The notes: a model not told the origin generated them from the sequence alone. Positions 55,887 through 63,432 are shown, numbered from the stretch's first letter. The stretch is 63,432 nt of DNA from JBCFBK01 sp038562555 (GCA_038562555.1 JBCFBK010000034.1:1-63432), one strand, 5' to 3'. Made by a program: numbers and translations.

Positions 55887-55915
55887 ATCCCCATGCCGGT
55901 GACCGGCACGGGGAT
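55887..55915. terminator. Hairpin after the first GH39-like gene
   Basis: A 13-bp inverted repeat with one mismatch (arms 55887-55899 and 55903-55915, 3-nt loop) lies 41 bp past the GH39-like stop on the minus strand. The T-rich side is on the plus strand, so on the minus strand it may serve more as a 3' stabiliser than a clean terminator. It separates this gene from the ECF sigma gene. Confidence 0.55.
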
Positions 55916-55956
55916 TTTCTCAGGCAAGCTGTTGTCTCAGCCACCGGATTTATTTT

Positions 55957-57633
55957 TTATTTACTCACCAGCCACAGTGAAACGGCCGACTGTCCCAGCG
56001 TTCTTGGTTTGAGGGTGATCGTTCCGTTAACCGATTGCGCGGTATATTCCTCGACCATTTGAAGCTCGCAGTCCGGCAGAGACGGCACACGGCCGGCATC
56101 AACGTATTTGGCTAAATTACTGGTCTCATTGTCCACCAGGAACCGTTTTACCTTAACCGTACCGGTAAGCCCTTTGCTGACAACTTTGACCTGTACGTTA
56201 TGAGGGATGGAGCGATCTACGATTTTCGCATTGTCCCAGTCATAGTTATAGACCAGCACACCTACCTGACCGGAGTTGGATGACGCGATTGCTCCAAGCT
56301 GGTAATTGGAATTCTTCCATTCCGCTTTTTTTCTTGTGCCCGGCATTTGGTAAAACATTCGAAAGACATTATAGATCGGCTTGGGATAAATGATGCCGTT
56401 ATTGGTGGCTAAAGACCCGACGGAGGTCCAGTTGTTCGTGCCGTTTGGATCTCTCAGACGAAGCGGGACCATACCATCGACACCGCTGTTGAGGGCAATA
56501 TGCATAAAAGCCGCAGCAAAGGCACCTCCAACCGGACGGTAGTTATTTTTCAGCCGTTCTGTTCTGAACCACGTGGAGCATCCCCATTCCGTCATCCAGA
56601 TCTCGGTCCTGGTAAAGCCTACACTATTCAGTTTATCCTGAATGGTCTTGATCGTTGACTCGAATTTCGGATTTCTGCCTCCTGAATAATCAGGCCGTGA
56701 ACCAAGCATTTCTGCACCGTACTGATGAAAAGCAACGGCATCAAGCTGCCAGTTGTTTCTTTTGCAATCCTCAATGAGTTTTGTAGCCCAGTTATTACTT
56801 TTCCACCACCACATGGTATAGACTGTAAAACCGGCGCCGAACAGCTTCACCCGCTTACCCGGATGGTTTTTGTTAAAACGTTTTACGGCATCAGACCACT
56901 GGGCATAGCATTTTATCAGGCCGTTATAAGCCTTCACATCCCCATTTGTGACCCAGTTACCGTCTACAAACCAGTAACCGATAGCCCCGGCGATGTCAAC
57001 CTCATTCGATACTTCAATAATGGCCTCATCAAATCCCTCCTTGTAATCGTTCATAATGAACTTGAGACATTCGTACGCGTATTTTTCGTAGGCATCCCAC
57101 TGGCCGGCGGTCCAGTGACACGCCCTGCCGGGCAGATGGGCGGGTTTTTGCTGTCCGACCACAATGTGCGGATCCCATTGACGGGCATGCAAAACGGTCA
57201 GATGCGTTTTCAAGCCAGGCGACGGTATAAATTTTCCGTATGCGTCAAGGCTGCATCCGCGTTCTCCGTTGATCGAGCGCATGCCATGTGCTCCAATATT
57301 ATTGGCGTAAGCCGATTCGGTATTCCATAACGCATTCTTCGGGCTGATGGTCAGGTTATCCTCACAGATGGACCCGGAAAAGAAAAAATTGCGTAGCACG
57401 GCCATGTCGTTCCGCCCCGAATAACCAACAGGCTGATCGGTATACGCTGTGATTGTAGGACAGCTCGAAGCGTCTGACTGCAATAAAGTGCTTTCAGTAG
57501 CAGCTACCGTTGTTTTTTCATCGAGGATCTCATCATAACTGCATGAGGAAAAAAGCAGGGAAATTATTAAGAGAAGTGGAGTTAAACCATAATCCTTCCT
57601 TCCGAAAGGATTAACCATTCGTGTTTTCTTCAT
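55957..57633 (-). CDS. Clan-A glycoside hydrolase (GH39-like), lipoprotein, copy 1
   Basis: 558 residues with lipobox Cys31 (LLFSSCSYDE). A TIM barrel (about 75-430) carries a likely acid/base Glu211 in AIIEVSNEVDIAG and a likely nucleophile Glu349 in EIWMTEWGCSTW; the C-terminal beta domain (about 440-558) has GVLVYNYDWDNAKIVDR and ends SAVSLWLVSK. The layout is that of GH39/GH79-type retaining glycosidases, but I cannot match it to a named family, so the substrate (xyloside, arabinoside or uronide) is open. It is closely similar to the gene at 58209 along its whole length. It has its own promoter region and a conserved leader. Confidence 0.7.
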   Translation of the reverse strand: MKKTRMVNPFGRKDYGLTPLLLIISLLFSSCSYDEILDEKTTVAATESTLLQSDASSCPTITAYTDQPVGYSGRNDMAVLRNFFFSGSICEDNLTISPKNALWNTESAYANNIGAHGMRSINGERGCSLDAYGKFIPSPGLKTHLTVLHARQWDPHIVVGQQKPAHLPGRACHWTAGQWDAYEKYAYECLKFIMNDYKEGFDEAIIEVSNEVDIAGAIGYWFVDGNWVTNGDVKAYNGLIKCYAQWSDAVKRFNKNHPGKRVKLFGAGFTVYTMWWWKSNNWATKLIEDCKRNNWQLDAVAFHQYGAEMLGSRPDYSGGRNPKFESTIKTIQDKLNSVGFTRTEIWMTEWGCSTWFRTERLKNNYRPVGGAFAAAFMHIALNSGVDGMVPLRLRDPNGTNNWTSVGSLATNNGIIYPKPIYNVFRMFYQMPGTRKKAEWKNSNYQLGAIASSNSGQVGVLVYNYDWDNAKIVDRSIPHNVQVKVVSKGLTGTVKVKRFLVDNETSNLAKYVDAGRVPSLPDCELQMVEEYTAQSVNGTITLKPRTLGQSAVSLWLVSK

Positions 57634-58208
57634 GATGTGAAATGTTAAATTATTAAACCAAGTAATTACAATCGAAAGCCTGGCAGTGGTAGGATACCGC
57701 CGGCTTTTTTATCTTAAAACAGATACGATCAATGCGGGTAAAATTGTCTGAAAATCATTCCAACAAGGGAAGCACCGGGTGAGCATTGCGGGCCTCATAT
57801 TTGGTTATACAAAAGTTGTAATCGAAGTATTTTCCCGGTATGTTCATATATAAATACAACGATGCGATTAACGTCCGGAGAAAAGACTGATCCGGATAAG
57901 AATGCAAGGCTTGTTGGAAATTGTTCATCTTCTTTACCAAAAAATTATAGTGGCAAATATAGAAAAAAACCTATCTTCCGATACTGACAATAATAATTTA
58001 TAATTGTACTAAATTAGTAATCTGAGAATTATGAGCACAATAAAAATTCATTTTTAGACGTTAATCGTCAATAATCTTTCTTTAACAAAAGGCACTTTAT
58101 CGTAATATTAACATAATTTATTATTGTCATATTCTTGTTTTTATCGTTAATTTTTATTCCAAATTTATTTTGATTATAAATAAGCATGGCGAACCCAGAT
58201 TTGTTGGT
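57634..58208 (-). promoter_or_regulatory. Promoter and long structured leader of GH39-like copy 1
   Basis: In transcription order this 575-bp spacer holds an inverted repeat TAATT-N6-AATTA (58001-58016), a -7 box TATATTTG (57954-57961) exactly 40 bp from it, a variable stretch and a conserved leader (57641-57711). The leader contains a hairpin (AAGCC, GGC, GGTA pairing with TACC, GCC, GGCTT; about 57676-57706) and the block AATTACTTGGTTTAATAATT just before the ATG. The same order and spacing occur before copy 2. A 61-codon frame (57940 to 57755) starts 14 bp after the -7 box but resembles no known protein. Confidence 0.6.
57755..57940 (-). CDS. Possible 61-aa leader ORF before GH39-like copy 1
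   Basis: This short frame starts (MVKKMNNFQQ) 14 bp downstream of the -7 box at 57954-57961, where a leader peptide would be expected, and ends 120 bp before the GH39-like gene. It is basic at the start and has no recognised domain or signal peptide. The corresponding leader of copy 2 has no similar frame, which argues against a conserved leader peptide. It may be a chance frame. Confidence 0.15.
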   Translation of the reverse strand: MVKKMNNFQQALHSYPDQSFLRTLIASLYLYMNIPGKYFDYNFCITKYEARNAHPVLPLLE

Positions 58209-59912
58209 TTATTTACTCAACAACCATAAAGAGACTGCCGATTGGCCCAGGGTGGTTGCGGCCAGCGTGATGGTATCGTTAACCGCTTGAACTGAATATT
58301 CTTCCACCTGCTGCAACTCCACATCCTGCAACGGAGGTATCGCACCCGCGTCCACGTATTTAGCCACGTTGCTGTGTTCATGGTCCATGAGGAAACGCTT
58401 TACGGTAATGTTACCGGAGAGTGTCGGGGCAGCAACTTTAACCTGAAACTCGTGGGAGACGGAACGATCGGTGATACTGGCATTGTCCCAGTCGTAGTTG
58501 TAAACAATCAGGCCTACCGCGTCTTTGGTGCCCGATGCAATGGCACCCAGTTGGATATTACCGTTTTTCCAGATCAGCTTTTTCCGTTGGCCCGGCAACA
58601 TGTTGAACATCCTGAAAACGTTGTAAACCGGATTAGGATAAATGACTTTATTGATGGTCGCCAAAGAGCCTATTGTGCTCCATTTGGAATCGGTGTTTGG
58701 AGCCCTGAGGCGGAGCGGAACCATTCCATCGATTCCGTTGTCAACGCTTTCGTGCATAAAAGCTGCGGCGAAAGCCCCGCCGGCTGGCCTGTAATTGTTT
58801 TTAACGCGGTCTGTCCCAAACCAGTCAGAAGGTGACCATTCCGTGATCCAGATTTCAGTATCCGGAAATCCGCACCTATCGAGTTTATCCTGCATTTCTT
58901 TTAAGGTTGAGCGGTACCGGGGATTTTTACCATTCGAGTAATCGGGTCGTTCACCCAGCATTTCTCCTCCGTACTGGTGAATAGACAGGCCGTCAAACTG
59001 CCAGTTATTTGCCTGTGCGTCGCCGATGAATTTCAAGGCCCAGTTTTCCTTGCACCACATAGGTGTAAACCAAATCGTATAAGCGGTGATGGCGGGGCCA
59101 AAAAGCCTGACTTTCTTTCCGGGAAAATCACGGTTAAAGCGTTTTGCAGCGTCGGACCATTGTGCATAAGCCTTTATGTAGCCGGCATAAGCTTTTAGGT
59201 CTCCGTTGTTCCAGGTTCCTTCTGCAAACCAATAGCCCCCTTTTCCGGAGATGTCGACTTCATTAGCCACTTCGATAATTGACTGCTGAAACCCTCCGTT
59301 ATGGTCGTTCATGACGAAATTCAGACATTTATAGGCGTAGTCTTCATAAGCATTCCACTGAGCAGCATTCCAGTTCCAGGCATCACCTTGCAAAGCTGCC
59401 GGTTTTGACTGGGCAACGATCAGGTGCAGATCCCACTGGTGCCGGTGAATAATGTTCAGCGCTCCGCGCAACCCGGAGGATGTCACAAAATTGCCGTTCG
59501 CATCGAGGCTGCATCCGCGTTCTGCATTAATAGCCCGCATCCCGTGCACACCGATCGCTTCGGCATACTTGAGCTCGACCGGCCAAAGCGGCATGCTCGG
59601 ATCGTTGGTCAGATTATCGTCGCATAATGTTCCGGAATAAAAGTAGTTCCGGATGACGTCAATGTCGTTTTTTCCGGATGCGCTTAGTGTTTCATCGGCC
59701 TTAACGATCACCGAAGTACCGTGATAGATGACCGATGGCTGGGAAGGCGAGGGATCGATAATCTGACTCTTTTCTTCATTATCCAGGAGTTCTTCATCCC
59801 GGCTGCATGATCCGAGGAAACTTGAAAACAGAAGAATTGTAAGCAGGGATAATATTAAGTTTACATCATGATCCTTTTTTGCAAAAAGATCACCAATTCG
59901 GGATTTTTTCAT
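58209..59912 (-). CDS. Clan-A glycoside hydrolase (GH39-like), lipoprotein, copy 2
   Basis: 567 residues with lipobox Cys36 (SSFLGSCSRDE). Same layout as copy 1: barrel with acid/base Glu218 in IIEVANEVDISG, substrate-side LSIHQYGGEMLGERPDY, nucleophile Glu358 in EIWITEWSPSDW, and a C-terminal beta domain ending SAVSLWLLSK. Both copies keep the motif ERGCSLDA and the NNYRP.GGAFAAAFMH stretch, so the duplication is old but both are intact. The substitution SNEVD/ANEVD and GCSTW/SPSDW at the active site suggest different substrate preference. It precedes copy 1 on the same strand, each with its own promoter. Confidence 0.7.
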   Translation of the reverse strand: MKKSRIGDLFAKKDHDVNLILSLLTILLFSSFLGSCSRDEELLDNEEKSQIIDPSPSQPSVIYHGTSVIVKADETLSASGKNDIDVIRNYFYSGTLCDDNLTNDPSMPLWPVELKYAEAIGVHGMRAINAERGCSLDANGNFVTSSGLRGALNIIHRHQWDLHLIVAQSKPAALQGDAWNWNAAQWNAYEDYAYKCLNFVMNDHNGGFQQSIIEVANEVDISGKGGYWFAEGTWNNGDLKAYAGYIKAYAQWSDAAKRFNRDFPGKKVRLFGPAITAYTIWFTPMWCKENWALKFIGDAQANNWQFDGLSIHQYGGEMLGERPDYSNGKNPRYRSTLKEMQDKLDRCGFPDTEIWITEWSPSDWFGTDRVKNNYRPAGGAFAAAFMHESVDNGIDGMVPLRLRAPNTDSKWSTIGSLATINKVIYPNPVYNVFRMFNMLPGQRKKLIWKNGNIQLGAIASGTKDAVGLIVYNYDWDNASITDRSVSHEFQVKVAAPTLSGNITVKRFLMDHEHSNVAKYVDAGAIPPLQDVELQQVEEYSVQAVNDTITLAATTLGQSAVSLWLLSK

Positions 59913-60309
59913 AATTTTGTAATGTAAAATTATTAAACCAAGTAATTTTCAATTGAAAGCTGGACAGGGGTAGGATCCTGGCCGGCTTTTATTTTTAACC
60001 TTTTGTTTTTTACTTTTCTGTAAGTTATATTAAACCAATTACAGAATTATTACTCGTCATGTCGGATATTTAGATAAACAGGGTTTTGACGGATCCAAAG
60101 TAACCCATAGAACTACCAGGGAATAACCCATTGGTCCCTTTAATTTCAGGAAAAACTACTTTGGGGAATTTAACATAGCTATCCACATTCGATTATTTCA
60201 ATAATTGGATTCGGAGGCGAATATAGAAAAAACAAATCACAGGACGAAGAATATCCGTAATTTGTAATTGTACTAAATTAATATACTGGAGGTTATAGTT
60301 AACAAATGC
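59913..60309 (-). promoter_or_regulatory. Promoter and long structured leader of GH39-like copy 2
   Basis: The elements match those of copy 1: the 16-bp repeat TAATT-N6-AATTA at 60265-60280, identical in sequence to copy 1; a -7-like box TATATTCG (60218-60225) again exactly 40 bp away, with one mismatch; and the conserved leader (59921-59991) with a hairpin and AATTACTTGGTTTAATAATT. The middle of the leader is unrelated to copy 1. No gene is seen in the spacer. Confidence 0.6.
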
Positions 60310-60756
60310 TTACTTGTCTTTGTCTTTGTCCCTGAATTCACGGATCATCTTAAAACGAAAATCATTCTCGGAAATGCTTATCATAACTACTTTTTTGGCC
60401 GGTAGTACTTTCAGGAATTTTTCATTATACTCTTTCATTAAGTCATATTCCTGGCGAAATTGGTCGACGATGTCATAACTGATCGCGCGAAATTCGGATT
60501 CCGAATAGCGGGCATAATTTTCTTTAATCTTTTTTTCGAGATTGCGTCGTTCGTGATGGAATTCAAAGCGCTTCTTTTCTTATTCTTTATAGATTGGCCA
60601 GAATTGCTGGGCCTCTTGCGGAGTCAGCTCCAGTTGCTCGGTCATATACGAAACTTTCAGGGCCTTGTATTTCTCAAAATCTTCATGTTTCCCCGGTTGG
60701 GCAAATCCACCGGACAGAATAAAGAACAATGTGAGTGTAGTTATGATCTTTTTCAT
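60310..60756 (-). pseudogene. Sensor-of-ECF-sigma-type (Spy/CpxP-like) gene with in-frame stop
   Basis: From the ATG at 60756 (MKKIITTLTLFFILSGGFAQ, a signal peptide) the frame reads LTPQEAQQFWPIYKE and meets TAA at 60580-60582. It then continues in the same frame for 89 codons: EKKRFEFHHERRNLEKKI ... FLKVLPAKKVVMISISEN ... MIREFRDKD, ending at 60310. Relatives have Tyr at the stop position (IYxEYEKK), so one third-base change explains the break. These small periplasmic helical proteins accompany an ECF sigma gene, as here (sigma at 61600, membrane protein at 61093). A recent inactivation or a sequencing error is possible; readthrough is less likely. Confidence 0.75.
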
Positions 60757-61092
60757 TGTTGGTATCTTATTTTTTAAACTAAAGGTGCCATTTTTCATAC
60801 GTAAAAATTTATTCTTTAATGGTAGTATGGAACTTCGGGTTGCTGAAAATTATTATCATACCCATGGGTCTTGTGAAGCAACTTGGATGTAAACCGCGGG
60901 TTCCGTAGCTCGTTTCATATGTTTATTTTTTAATTTAATTGTGCAAAATTTTCGTACTAAACTTCACCGCTCCCAGATTGAGCACCAATGTATGGAATCC
61001 CTTCGGGGATCTCCGCTACGCTCCGATTCGCCAAAATAATCATTAATTTGAGTGAAAGCCAAGGCTTTAATGGCTTGCTTCATACATTAATT
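60757..61092. other. Intergenic region with short palindromes
   Basis: 336 bp without a convincing gene. It contains a tight hairpin ATCCC-TTCG-GGGAT (60997-61010) within a GC-rich stretch (TCTCCGCTACGCTCCGATTCG) unlike the AT-rich surroundings, and AAGCCA/TGGCTT inverted repeats near 61055-61075. It may hold remnants of a short dispersed repeat. Confidence 0.35.
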
Positions 61093-61536
61093 CTAATTTA
61101 TGATTTCTGAATAAACCTCATAATCATCCAGCTCATCGGAGAGGAATGATATTATTTCATCCGATTCCAGTTTCTTTGTATCTTCCGGAGTAGTTAAAGC
61201 CAAAAAAAAGGACCTGTCATCAAGGACGCTGCAGTCCGAGAGAAATTCCTCCTGAAGATTGTTTTCTTCCGTACCGACGCCTGATTGGTTATTGGCATAC
61301 CAGGGTAAAATTTTGCTCACCGGATAATAAATCAGCAGAAATGCCAATGCAAAACTGGCAGCCAGACCAAGTAAGGGTTTAACCATCCGGATGAATTTCA
61401 GGCCGGAAGTTGCTTTTTCCCCTGTCATCCCGATCCTTCCCGCGACACGGTCTTCCAGGGCGTCAAAATATCCTTCGGGAACGCCGAATGGGTTTTTATC
61501 CCCGAACTTTGAATAATCGGTTCGCTTCTCCTGCAT
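61093..61536 (-). CDS. Single-span membrane protein of the ECF sigma operon
   Basis: 147 residues. The N-terminal motif NPFGVPEGYFDALEDRV (about 14-30) is typical of small Bacteroidota proteins encoded next to ECF sigma genes; a transmembrane helix lies at about 52-72 (VKPLLGLAASFALAFLLIYY), and the C-terminus is acidic (LSDELDDYEVYSEI). It may be the anti-sigma factor or a regulator of it, although it lacks a zinc-finger anti-sigma motif. It lies between the sigma gene (63 bp upstream) and the interrupted sensor-type gene. Confidence 0.7.
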   Translation of the reverse strand: MQEKRTDYSKFGDKNPFGVPEGYFDALEDRVAGRIGMTGEKATSGLKFIRMVKPLLGLAASFALAFLLIYYPVSKILPWYANNQSGVGTEENNLQEEFLSDCSVLDDRSFFLALTTPEDTKKLESDEIISFLSDELDDYEVYSEIIN

Positions 61537-61599
61537 GTTATTCAGTTTTGTTGTTTGACTTATAAATTCGTTAAAAGTTTAAATTAAGTGCCAATAATG

Positions 61600-62145
61600 T
61601 TAATCTTCTGATTTTAAGTATTCTTCTATTTTTTTCACCGCATGATGAAAGGACGCTTTGAGTGCGCCTGCTGACGTATCCAGTATTTTCTCCATATCCT
61701 GGTATTTTAATTCGTCAAAATAACGCATATTAAAAACCAGGCGTTGTTTGTCGGGTAAGCGGGCAATCGCTTCCTGTAATTTCCGTTGTATGTCATCTCC
61801 GTTAAAATAAGGATCGTTTTGAATGTTTTCGACCAGATAATCTGTGATATCTTCACCTGTTCCAAACATTTTTTTCTTTTTTTGGTTGAGAAAAGTCAGC
61901 GACTCATTGGTGGCGATACGGTACAGCCAGGTATAAAGCCCTGATTCTGAGCGGAAGGTGTTCATGTTGCGCCAGACTTTTACGAAGGTATTCTGGAGAA
62001 TATCGTCAGCATCGTCATGATTCAGGACAATTTTCCGAATATGCCAGTAAAGACGTTGTTTATAGGTGGATACGAGCACGCGGAAAGCATCCTCGCTGGT
62101 GTTTTCGTCTTTTAGTGCGGCAATCAGTGTTTCGTCATTGGTCAT
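61600..62145 (-). CDS. ECF-type RNA polymerase sigma factor (RpoE-like)
   Basis: 181 residues. Region 2 has LVSTYKQRLYWHIRKIVLNH, DADDILQNTFVKVWRNM and the -10-reading TWLYRIATNESL; region 4 has IARLPDKQRLVFNMRYFDEL and KYQDMEKILDTSAGALKASF followed by HHAVKKIEEYL. It is unrelated in detail to the polysaccharide-locus sigma and more like the general RpoE/SigW type. It heads a three-gene minus-strand unit with the membrane protein and the interrupted sensor-type gene. A -7 box lies at 62283-62290. It is divergent from ychF. Confidence 0.95.
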   Translation of the reverse strand: MTNDETLIAALKDENTSEDAFRVLVSTYKQRLYWHIRKIVLNHDDADDILQNTFVKVWRNMNTFRSESGLYTWLYRIATNESLTFLNQKKKKMFGTGEDITDYLVENIQNDPYFNGDDIQRKLQEAIARLPDKQRLVFNMRYFDELKYQDMEKILDTSAGALKASFHHAVKKIEEYLKSED

Positions 62146-62282
62146 CTGTTGCTTTCTGGTTTCCTTGAGATAGAAAAAAAACGCCGCGGTTTAATCGGTT
62201 AATAAAATTTAACTTTTCGCCTTTCCGGGAACTGATCAGAGATGAAATAAGCGATCAAACCAGGCGCCTCCTGATTAACGGT

Positions 62283-62290
62283 CAAAAATA
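62283..62290 (-). promoter_or_regulatory. Bacteroidota -7 box upstream of the RpoE-like gene
   Basis: Minus-strand TATTTTTG matches TAnnTTTG but lies 137 bp from the start codon, so the leader would be long. It is close to the divergent ychF promoter. Confidence 0.3.
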
Positions 62291-62302
62291 GGGAAAAAGG
62301 TT

Positions 62303-62310
62303 TAACTTTG
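62303..62310 (+). promoter_or_regulatory. Bacteroidota -7 box of ychF
   Basis: TAACTTTG matches TAnnTTTG and ends 27 bp upstream of the ATG at 62338. A clear -33 TTG is not seen. Confidence 0.5.
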
Positions 62311-62337
62311 CACCGCAATTTTTATAAGGAAAATGAA

Positions 62338-63432
62338 ATGGCTTTAAAGTGTGGTATTGTAGGACTTCCGAATGTAGGCAAGTCGACTTTGTTTAACTGT
62401 TTATCAAATGCGCGGGCGCAGTCGGCCAATTTCCCGTTTTGTACAATCGAACCTAACGTGGGCGTGATCACTGTCCCGGACGAACGCCTGAACAAGCTTT
62501 CAGCGCTTGTCCACCCGGAACGCGTGGTTCCTACAACGGTAGAGATCGTTGATATTGCCGGTCTGGTTCGCGGCGCGAGTAAAGGAGAAGGACTGGGAAA
62601 CAAGTTTTTGGGCCATATCCGTGAGACAGACGCGATCATTCATGTGTTGCGTTGTTTCGAAGATGATAATATTACGCATGTCGATCTGACCATTGATCCG
62701 GTACGTGACAAAGAAACCGTCGACATTGAACTGCAGCTTAAAGATCTGGAAACAGTAGAGACACGCCTTGCGAAAGTTGAAAAGCAGTCCAAGGCGGGAA
62801 ATGATCCGGAAGCCAAAAGATTATACCGGATCCTGACCATCTATCGTGAAGCGTTGATACGGGGCCGGTCGGTGCGTACCGTTGAACTGGATGAACCCGA
62901 TCAAAAGCTGGCAAAAGAGCTGCAACTGCTGACAAATAAGCCGATTCTCTATGTTTGCAATGTTGACGATGCCTCTGTAAACGGAGGAAACGCTTTTGTA
63001 GATGCTGTTAAAATGGCAATTAAAGATGAAAAGGCCGAACTGCTGATTGTTGCAGCCGCAACAGAAGCGGAGATTGCAGAGTTGGAAAGCTATGAAGAAC
63101 GCCAGTTATTTCTCGAAGACCTTGGTCTGAAAGAATCGGGCGTTAATAAATTAATTAAACTGGCTTATAAATTACTTCGCCTTGAAACTTATTTTACAGC
63201 CGGACCCAAAGAAGTTAAAGCGTGGACCTATCCCCGCGGATATAAAGCACCGCAGGCGGCAGGCATTATCCATACTGACTTTGAAAAAGGTTTTATAAGG
63301 GCCGAAGTCATCAAATATGAGGATTACATCCAACTGGGTTCAGAACAGGCCTGCCGTGAAGCCGGTAAGATAGCTATTGAAGGAAAAGATTACCTGGTGC
63401 AGGATGGCGATATTATGCACTTCCGGTTTAAT
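62338..63432 (+). CDS. ychF: Redox-regulated ATPase/GTPase YchF (Obg family), 3' end cut
   Basis: 365 codons are present and the frame runs off the window at the MHFRFN ending, so only about one residue and the stop are missing. P-loop GLPNVGKSTLFNC (residues 9-21), switch region with TIEPNVGVITVPDERL, G3-like DIAGLVRGASKGEGLGN, a helical coiled middle (about 130-200, KDLETVETRLAKVEKQ) and a C-terminal TGS domain (about 280-365, FTAGPKEVKAWTYPRGYKAP, HTDFEKGFIRAEVIKYEDY). YchF prefers ATP over GTP, binds the 70S ribosome and dampens oxidative-stress responses. The ATG at 62338 is the one that preserves MALKCGIVGLPNVGKS. Confidence 0.96.
   Translation, partial: MALKCGIVGLPNVGKSTLFNCLSNARAQSANFPFCTIEPNVGVITVPDERLNKLSALVHPERVVPTTVEIVDIAGLVRGASKGEGLGNKFLGHIRETDAIIHVLRCFEDDNITHVDLTIDPVRDKETVDIELQLKDLETVETRLAKVEKQSKAGNDPEAKRLYRILTIYREALIRGRSVRTVELDEPDQKLAKELQLLTNKPILYVCNVDDASVNGGNAFVDAVKMAIKDEKAELLIVAAATEAEIAELESYEERQLFLEDLGLKESGVNKLIKLAYKLLRLETYFTAGPKEVKAWTYPRGYKAPQAAGIIHTDFEKGFIRAEVIKYEDYIQLGSEQACREAGKIAIEGKDYLVQDGDIMHFRFN

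Noticed and set aside
56725..57330. Plus-strand frame of 201 codons opposite GH39-like copy 1
   Set aside because: A mirror of a strongly conserved lipoprotein gene; a similar but unrelated mirror frame occurs opposite copy 2, as expected for shadows.
60580..60798. A free-standing 72-codon gene
   Set aside because: The same frame continues for 89 family-like codons beyond the TAA, so it is the front of an interrupted gene.
1..63432. tRNA, rRNA, CRISPR arrays, complete insertion sequences or prophage
   Set aside because: No cloverleaf, rRNA-like stretch, regular direct-repeat array or transposase-like protein was recognised on either strand by eye.

Overview
The window is from a Bacteroidota chromosome, most likely the Bacteroidales/Marinilabiliales side of the phylum. 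Supporting signs are SusC/SusD transporters, a FecR/ECF-sigma pair, many secreted lipoproteins, promoters with the phylum-typical TAnnTTTG -7 box, and almost no Shine-Dalgarno sequences. Genus-level placement is not possible by eye. I saw no tRNA, rRNA, CRISPR array, intact insertion sequence or prophage.

The left part (1-31.7 kb) is mainly housekeeping. It holds two DUF3857 proteins, a golvesin-containing amidase-like protein, purA, a Fur-family regulator, a RelA/SpoT enzyme, a GT4 glycosyltransferase with miaA, and a pRiA4b ORF-3-like protein. These are followed by a MacB-type permease, gap, a nitroreductase and a LytS/LytTR-type two-component pair. A cell-surface glycan block follows (19.4-24.4 kb: GT4, FkbM methyltransferase, GT90, DUF6165, GT9). 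After it come an Ldh-family dehydrogenase, an SDR enzyme, an AIR-synthase-related protein overlapping a UbiE/MenG methyltransferase, a COG2509-type flavoprotein, a DUF4870 protein and hisS.

The accessory centre is a polysaccharide utilization locus (31.7-55.7 kb), all on the minus strand. In transcription order it encodes an ECF sigma factor, a FecR anti-sigma factor, an STN-bearing SusC with its SusD, a second SusC without STN with its SusD, and a DUF1735-type surface lipoprotein. A strong terminator-like hairpin separates these from the enzymes: a BNR_4 beta-propeller protein (possible lyase), a GH29 fucosidase, an SGNH esterase, a VCBS/FG-GAP protein, a GH50-like glycosidase, a second GH29 and a GH88/GH105-superfamily hydrolase with a Tat-like signal. 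No sulfatase is present. The set suggests a fucosylated, galactose- and uronate-containing, probably esterified glycan of low sulfation; this is inference.

Just upstream (55.9-60.3 kb) lie two paralogous clan-A (GH39-like) lipoprotein glycosidases. Each has its own promoter, and the two share a 16-bp inverted-repeat element exactly 40 bp from the -7 box plus a conserved hairpin leader directly before the start codon. This points to control separate from the ECF system and is the most unusual regulatory signal in the window.

The right end (60.3-63.4 kb) holds a second ECF sigma gene, a membrane protein and an ECF-sensor-type gene interrupted by one in-frame TAA. It ends with ychF, which lacks only its last codon or so at the window edge.
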